DNA of 37,538 nucleotides from Peronospora farinosa. Taxonomy: Eukaryota > Oomycota > Peronosporomycetes > Peronosporales > Peronosporaceae. Made by a program: the position numbers and the translations under genes. Below are positions 31,486 through 37,538 of this stretch, in pieces (position 1 is the stretch's first letter; every line of letters starts with the position of its first letter). Location of the stretch: NCBI GenBank assembly GCA_947646735.1, contig CANTFK010000602.1, forward strand, positions 1 through 37,538, read 5' to 3'. The notes beneath the pieces are model-generated. The model did not search any database and had not been told where the DNA came from. It was given only the letters and a program-made list of their open reading frames with translations.

Positions 31486-32489
31486 GGTAAATGGACAAAC
31501 AACAGTACGAGGGTCGTAGCAAATGTTTACAAAGTCGTGTATGCAATTGATGGAGGTGATTGCAAAAGTATAAGTGACTAACAGCTTATATGAAACAGCT
31601 CTCAATGAGACATGGTGTGTCCGAAAGTAAACTATCGACGCGTGATGGGAGAAGCTGAAACGCTGAGCCCGTTGATAAGTTTCAGAGGCCAACGTACTGC
31701 GAGGCCGCAAAGAAACGACATGTAGCGCATGGAGTTCGTCCAGTATAAATGGGAGGATCGCGTGGCCTACGTCTATTTCAATCCACTGCTTAACACGCGA
31801 TGCCCATATCTGTTGACACACGAATGGTTGTCTTGCCATCACTACTTGGAGTAGAGTTGAGTACATGTTGATCACATCAGCTTTTTAGTGCAGCCTGTCA
31901 ATTCTCTCAACCAATGTCTTCTACTGCAAAGTGTTACTAGTGCTACCCAGACTCTGGCCTAATCAACATCAAACAATGGTGCAAAATTGGCAGCAATTGT
32001 CTATTATGGGCGAGACATATCTTCGCTTCAGATTGCAGCGTTTTTTTCTATCAGGTGTTTAGAGGCGGCCATTACTTGAGTTCTACTGCATCCCATGTTA
32101 CAGCGAAACTATAGCGAAAAATAGTACTTCAAGATATAGGTGGCTAAGGTTTTTAACGTCTTCTTCAAGAACATCTCAGCGAAATGCCGCGTATTTGACA
32201 TGAAAAGAGATCCATGAGATTTGTTTGCTTGAAAGCCCAACAAGAACGACGAGATGGATGCGATTCCAGCATCTGTTACGATGAAGATGAGCGTGGGTTC
32301 TTGCACTTGCACAGATGCCAGCGAATATCTGCATCAGAATGAAACAATTTCAGCTTGCAAAATTCTTCCTACATTTCATGCTACGATTCCTGGCTGCAAT
32401 CATCACTCAGTTTACCCTCGCTGCTTCTTCATTCAATCCAGCTTGTTCTGGCCACCAATCATTCGGAATTAGTGCGCCCTCGTACTCAC
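31486..32489. other. Intergenic region
   Basis: Upstream of the zinc-repeat gene and downstream of the aminopeptidase. The minus-strand frame continues upstream of the ATG at 31485 to about 31875, but with no repeats or domain. Nothing else seen. Confidence 0.45.
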
Positions 32490-34508
32490 TTATTGACGGC
32501 GAGACATGACAATTAGTGCCACCACCGCAACGGTAGCTGCGACAGCGGTGTAATTCACAACCTCGTCCGACACACCCAGCCATTGCGCCAGAGCACTTGG
32601 CGTCGTCGGCGACGCGAACTTCATCTTGCTGCTTTTAGACTTCGCGATACTGTTCTCAATGTCTCGCTGGATCATCTTAGCTGCAATCGGGTGGTACAAG
32701 TTCTTGCAATCCGCAAAGATGGCCTCAGCCTGGGCAGCACCCAGGGCAGTGCATAGGTCTCGGAAAAGCGGACGTACAAACTTCATACGGCCCTGTTCCT
32801 TAAGCATCTCGACAGTCCTGTCAAGCACACGCAAGTCGCCCGAGCGAAGAGATAACGTGTACCAGCGGAATCGAAGCTCTGAATTGTGCGTAGTAGTCAG
32901 GTGATGGTGTGTGAAGGAATCGATCACATCTAGATGCGCAGCCGTAAACGTCACGTCTTGCTGCTTCAACAATAACGTGTCTAGTAGCAAAATCCACAGA
33001 GTGGCCGGCCACTTCTTTAGCACATCCTGACTGACGCTCGTCCACGTGTCTGAGTCACTGTTTGCAGTCATCTGTTCGCCTAGATTCGTCGCTTGGCTAG
33101 TAAGAGTCGTGTCAAACTTGTTTGCAACAGGCGGCATGCCAGGCGCATGATACCACGTTTCCCAATCAATTTTGCTCAATGCTTCTGTCTGTTCGGCAAA
33201 GTACTTTTCGAAAAATGCACGGAATTCACCTGACGTGATTGTCTTGTACTTGAACTCTTGAATGTACGCCTGCGCAAATTTGTCAAACACTTGATGACCT
33301 CCAACTACCGTCGACAGGTAATGCAAAAAGTTAAACCCCTTTTCATACGGGATCGACGAAAAGATCTCATCAGGGTCAATGCCGTCCGTATTAGGTACCA
33401 GTGCCGTAAAAGGGTGCATGGGTCCAAATTCTTCCACCGCTTCCACAAGGTCACGCAAACCAATTGCAGCCTTGAGATCGTAAGCATTTGGATCCTGCGC
33501 AATACGGAGTCTGTATTTTGCGTTCGAGCCACATTGTCCAGCCTTCATTGAGCCAAAAGTCCGTCCACGATCGATTCGTGACGAGATTTCCCGTCCACGA
33601 GTGGGAAATCTCGTGAGCCACGACATCAGCAAGAGAACGATCGCCTGCTAGTAAAGTTGGTGTTACAAATGTCAAGCACGGATTCTCCATTCCTCCGTAT
33701 GGGAACGAAGGGGGAGACAGACAAGATCGTATCGTTTCCAAACATATTCTTGTCCTGTAATGTCTTCAGCATGTTGCAAAAAAGCTTCCGTCTGTGCAAA
33801 CTCATGAGCAGCTTTTGTCACTACCGTCGGTTCTGCCCAGACTCGACTACGAGGTCCAAGATCAACACTTTCTAATTTACCAGCAACAATTGCTAGTAAA
33901 TAGGAAGGAATGGGAACAGATTGATGAAAAGAGACTTGGTACGTCTCGTTTTTACTAGAAACATCCCTCTTTTCTTCTCCTGGAACAGCAATTGCACTCA
34001 TCAGACACGTGCACCAATCAGGAACAGTCACCGTTGCAGTATACGTAAATTTACAAGCTGGGGTATCCGGACACGGTATAATTGTACGTGCATGAATGGC
34101 TTGACATTGTGTAAACAAATAGGGATGTGTCTTCCCCGCTGTAAGCTCTTTACTAAGCCATTGTAACCCACTGGAAGCGGCAGAGGTCGTGTAGTCCACA
34201 CGAAGTTTGGTAGCATGAGACGGGACCGTGACGAGTAGGGCTCGTCCAAAAACGGGGTGCACGGGGTCGGCAAGAGTGAAGGTCGTTGTCTCCTTGTCAT
34301 CGACATAAGCCTTGGATATGTTCAAATGGTGCGTATCTAAGACCACAAGAGCAGAGGATGAAGTAGATGTATGATGGAAGGTATACTCGGCAGAACCTAT
34401 GAGCTGTTGGGTCGTAAAATCCAGTGCAAGGACCCAATTCAGGTGAGTGAATGTCACTTCATCCAAATTTGAGTACGAATGAGACTTGAGAGGGCGAATT
34501 TGAGCCAT
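32490..34508 (-). pseudogene. LTA4H-type M1 aminopeptidase with two frame breaks
   Basis: Zinc metallopeptidase of family M1, leukotriene-A4-hydrolase/aminopeptidase B branch. The three parts lie in different frames. 34508 to about 33714 holds the N-terminal beta domain (LTAGKTHPYLFTQCQAIHAR, YLLAIVAGKLESVDLGPRSR). About 33714-33510 holds the catalytic core: PYGGMEN, then HEISH and the third zinc ligand Glu in FWLNEGW. About 33509-32490 holds the helical C-terminal domain ([30 protein letters not shown]-like LYHPIAAKM). The first break is in a five-C run (plus 33710-33714), where six C would keep the frame. The second is near 33510, one base extra or two missing. No intron fits. All three parts look under coding constraint, so this is a very recent lesion or a sequence error. 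The C-terminus adds about 50 residues ending in a membrane helix (VAATVAVVALIVM) and SRRQ. The start at 34508 follows an initiator. Confidence 0.88.
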
Positions 34509-34514
34509 GGGAGA

Positions 34515-34530
34515 AAATTGACAAATGAGG
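34515..34530 (-). promoter_or_regulatory. Oomycete initiator (Inr) element
   Basis: On the minus strand CCTCATTTGTCAATTT matches GCTCATTYYNCAWTTT at 14 of 16 positions. It ends six bases before the ATG at 34508, giving a very short 5' leader, and it argues against the longer open frame starting at 34562. Confidence 0.7.
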
Positions 34531-36968
34531 GAAAAAGGATCGATGGATACAATTGGGTACATTAAGTAATAGGAGAAAGAGGTTATATTGAATATAACAT
34601 TATATTATAGGATAGAGGTAGTATTCATTGTAAGAGGTCAATTATAACAGAAAGGTGGCTGATGTTTTCTTTTTGCATTCTGATATAGATTGGTTCTATC
34701 ATTCACATACAGTACACGAGCAGACTGATGTTGTTTTAGTAAAAGCATATTGATGATATTGTGTAATCATGAGGACTTAATTGACAATCTGATCGCTCTT
34801 TATCATTCACATACGCGATAACAAACAGAATTGACGTTCCAGGCTATCAATTATACAAGATTTAATTGCCGCAAATAAATGATTTGGCCTCTAAGAAATT
34901 GAAGTAAACACATAATCGGCTAATGCATGGACTTTTATACTGTAATTAGTGTTTTTAGCAGTACAAGCTCCAGCCTTATTGTATCCGAAAGTGCACCAGC
35001 ATGCCGTGAGTAAAGAACAAACAGCTAACGATCGTACAGAGTTATGCTTCTTATTGAAGGTGTGGATCTAATATGTTCGACAAATCTTTTTTATTGATGA
35101 TCACCAGCGAAGGTTCTATCGGAGTGACCCCATTACCTAACATTGGCATTCACATTAGACGCCAATGTGAAATATTAACTTAGCAAATTATATTAAGCAA
35201 TATTATCGCACAAGAATTGTCGTTGTATCTTGTTTAAGTTGGAGATGCCCTTTTCCTACTGGCTGATATAGGCAATGATATCTGCCAACGCGCTGACCAA
35301 TGAAGAATGGACGCACGTAATGAGTCGAGGGACGTCGGACGAGTTGCCTCGTTCGGTTCACGGCTATTCGCCTTCCGCGGACAGCTGGGAATCTCGCACT
35401 AACTGCTGGCGAATATTTTTGGCCTCGTTGAGTAGTATGAGGAGACGCTTCAATGGCACGAGAGGGGCATCGGAAGCGAGCGCCCAGCGCGCTCGTAAAG
35501 GGATTATAAATTGGTAATTTCTTCATACATCTCAGAGGAGATGCGAACTCGTCACCGGGCTCATTAGGGAGGTAAGGCCTCCTCGAACTCTCGATTCAAG
35601 TTGTTAGTACAATCCTGACACGAGTCGCCCAAGAGAAGCATGGTAACCCAGTCTCTCTTGACAACCGATGCAATTGATAGCGTGCCCCGTTTGGAGACCT
35701 CTTCTAAGACTTACTGCGTATTACAGCAAATTTTCAAGCCGTTTCGCGACCAACGACTCCACGTTGTGTACAAACGCGTTTTAGGTCTGTATCACCTTTG
35801 TTCTTCCCGCTGTACTCATTTATGTTTAACAAGACTTCAATGTAAAGTTCTGACTAAGTGCGCTAACCTTTTGCACTGGCGTTAAGGCCGGTCGAATAAC
35901 CAAATTCGGTCGCGATCGCTGGGAGCGATCCAGTAAATGCTGTGACGACATCCACGGCTTGATTTATAGAATCGACACGCAATAGACCGCGGTCTCTATC
36001 CTTCCTTGTGATGTCAGTACAAATACCGTCATCGCCTTACCGAACTAGAAAAATTTGGCTCAAAAAACGAGTTGTCTGATTTATCAGACGACCCGAAAAC
36101 ATCTGGGTGGTTTAATTCACTCAGACCGTCACGGCCCTTTGTTTGGGAGTCACATCCTCTGGCAAGCTTAGAGAAGCAGTACATTTCGGATGCATCATCC
36201 AACTCGGCAGAGAAGTGGACCTTTAACTCTAGGTCACTACCCTCACGTGGCATCGAGCCACGTGAACCCGCAAGGTTAGACGACTGAATAGTTGCCAGCA
36301 TCAGACGCATGATCGTCTTCTGCTTTAGGTTTTGAAGTCTCAACGGCATCCACTGTGGCACTGTCGGTACGCATCCTGTTCATCCACATCACTAACGGGG
36401 TGCTCCCGTACACTTCTTAAGTGTGACTGGCCACACTAGTGACTGATTAATATAGTGGATCTTCTGGGAAAGGAAAGCGCTTGTTGTTCAAACTTATATA
36501 AAATCAAAAGTTATAAGACGTATTAGTAAGTATAGGCGTGTTGCCTGAAGGCTGCAGAAAACGCGTCTACACGTCTCTATCTAGCCGCAATAGACACGAA
36601 AGAGAGAGGCAAAATAAGTAAAGGAGATATCAGAGGAAGGATCCATATACTACATCCCGGGCGTTTGGAGCTCTCGTCCTAACCATTAGACGACACTGAC
36701 ACGTTTCACCACTCAACACCATCGCCGCATAAAAATGCGCAATTCAGAACATGGTATAGTAAATTGAGTTACGAGCAAATTGCTAGCTATTATAGCCAGT
36801 ACCAAACACATATTCATATTTGATCTTGTGAAAAAGTACGGGATTGTTTGCATTTTTAGGATGGTGCCAATGAAAATGAACATGAAGCATTCTTGCATAT
36901 TCGAGCTACTCTCAACCGACCAATATTTTTGGCATCTGATCCGTCCCTGGATGAGGTCTTACAAGCTC
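34531..36968. other. Gene-poor region
   Basis: About 2.4 kb without a supported gene. It contains overlapping open frames on both strands at 35203-35526 and 36029-36361, a perfect 8-bp stem with a 5-base loop (CACGTGGC/GCCACGTG, 36244-36264) and a tRNA-like fragment listed separately. It may hold decayed mobile-element sequence, but I recognise no reverse transcriptase, integrase or transposase. Confidence 0.4.
36676..36694 (-). other. tRNA-Glu-like 5' fragment (A-box)
   Basis: On the minus strand GTCGTCTAATGGTTAGGAC is the D-arm and A-box of eukaryotic tRNA-Glu. The following bases do not fold into an anticodon stem, and the T-arm consensus GGTTCGA is absent, so it is not a functional tRNA. 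It could be a tRNA fragment or the head of a decayed tRNA-derived SINE; such elements are known in Phytophthora. Confidence 0.5.
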
Positions 36969-36984
36969 CTCCATTCTCCATTTT
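36969..36984 (+). promoter_or_regulatory. Oomycete initiator-like element
   Basis: CTCCATTCTCCATTTT matches the core CATTYYNCAWTTT of the oomycete initiator exactly, with differences only in the first bases. It ends 33 bases before the ATG of the RXLR candidate, at the expected distance for a transcription start. Confidence 0.65.
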
Positions 36985-37017
36985 GCTTTAATCCTCCAGG
37001 AAGCTTAATTCTCGACA

Positions 37018-37314
37018 ATGCCGGTTAAGCTCAACAAAATCTTGCTTGTCATAGTGCTTTTTGTTATCAGGATCGTCGTTCGCTATACCATGGGAATGGC
37101 GACGGCAGATCTGCTATCAGATGACGCCCTACGTACCTTGCAGGCATCGGATGCATTGCATGTGGATCTGACACCTCCTGCCTCGGGAAAGAAAAGGTAT
37201 TTGAGGCCGGCCGCGGGCGTGACGATATCCAGCACTTGTGAAGTGAAAAGACTATGTTCTGCTCCCACGGAATTTGAAAATCTTGAAAAGCCTTTCGGGA
37301 AAAACCGTAGTTAG
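37018..37314 (+). CDS. Candidate secreted RXLR effector (short)
   Basis: 98-residue open frame. It has a basic N-terminus, a hydrophobic core (about 8-22, ILLVIVLFVIRIVV) and a likely signal-peptide cleavage near 28-30. RYLR follows at residues 60-63, inside the window usual for RXLR host-targeting motifs. No dEER follows. The C-terminal part is short (stop at 37314) and has no recognised W/Y motif. An initiator-like element lies 33 bases upstream. A second frame is open from 37247 to the TAA at 37403-37405, so the C-terminus may once have been longer. RXLR proteins are secreted by oomycetes and act inside plant cells. With one motif and a signal peptide, this stays a candidate. Confidence 0.55.
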   Translation: MPVKLNKILLVIVLFVIRIVVRYTMGMATADLLSDDALRTLQASDALHVDLTPPASGKKRYLRPAAGVTISSTCEVKRLCSAPTEFENLEKPFGKNRS

Positions 37315-37538
37315 CCTTCTTTACCAGACTGCGTCAAAGTTTTTAATCAACGATCTACTCCAAGATCAGGACAAAAATTTGAACGCAATGGTGGCTGTTG
37401 TTTAAGAAACAAAAAACTTCTAAGGTGCCTTTGAAGTCTCTGCAGCTCAACAACCCATGTAATATACCCAAAGCTTACCGTGTTTAACGTTTACCTTGTG
37501 GAAAATTCTCGTCGAGGAACACCACGTAGATGTGTCCA

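Noticed and set aside
35203..35526. Overlapping plus and minus frames as small secreted or regulatory genes
   Set aside because: Both frames are open over the same bases, with no signal peptide, initiator or domain.
36650..36720. Functional tRNA-Glu gene
   Set aside because: Only the D-arm/A-box matches; no anticodon stem or T-arm can be formed.

Overview
The window is eukaryotic nuclear DNA and most likely comes from an oomycete (a Phytophthora or downy-mildew type genome). The evidence is: compact genes with few short GT-AG introns (71-111 bp, some with TACTAAC-like branch sites); a perfect match to the 16-base oomycete initiator (GCTCATTYYNCAWTTT) in front of a secreted repeat protein; oomycete-type families (CxxxxC..CxxH 'WRKY19-like' zinc repeats, START/FYVE-like proteins, an alpha-kinase with a short SHOCT-like module); and an RXLR-type secreted effector candidate at the right edge. 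I cannot name the species.

Layout: 1-455 is a pair of inverted repeat arms. 555-2972 (+) encodes a large secreted His-rich tandem-repeat protein. 3909-5369 (-) is a GT60 GlcNAc-transferase with a hairpin just upstream. 5980-7957 (-) is a three-exon ankyrin protein. 9293-10300 (+) is a TXNDC9/phosducin-like protein and 10603-12345 (+) an alpha-kinase. 13147-14508 and 15013-16296 (-) are paralogous START/FYVE-like genes; a broken inverted copy of the first gene's 5' end and upstream DNA lies at 17288-17729. 18556-19632 (-) is a monoacylglycerol-lipase-like hydrolase. 20562-21687 (-) holds unresolved coding pieces. 21700-25300 is gene-poor. 25339-28346 (+) is an eIF4G-type scaffold; 28567-29487 (-) a YIPF5/Yip1 protein; 30107-31485 (-) a seven-repeat zinc protein; 32490-34508 (-) an LTA4H-type M1 aminopeptidase with two frame breaks; 34600-37000 is gene-poor; 37018-37314 (+) is the RXLR candidate.

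The genes do not form one pathway. Housekeeping genes (translation initiation, chaperone co-factor, Golgi trafficking, peptidase) alternate with fast-evolving or secreted ones (repeat protein, START/FYVE cluster, zinc repeats, effector candidate) separated by long gene-poor stretches, as is usual in plant-pathogenic oomycetes. The points most worth checking are the inverted duplication whose non-coding part is better conserved than its coding part, the frame-broken and apparently tail-anchored LTA4H, the membrane/lumenal GT60 enzyme, and the RXLR candidate with its second open frame.
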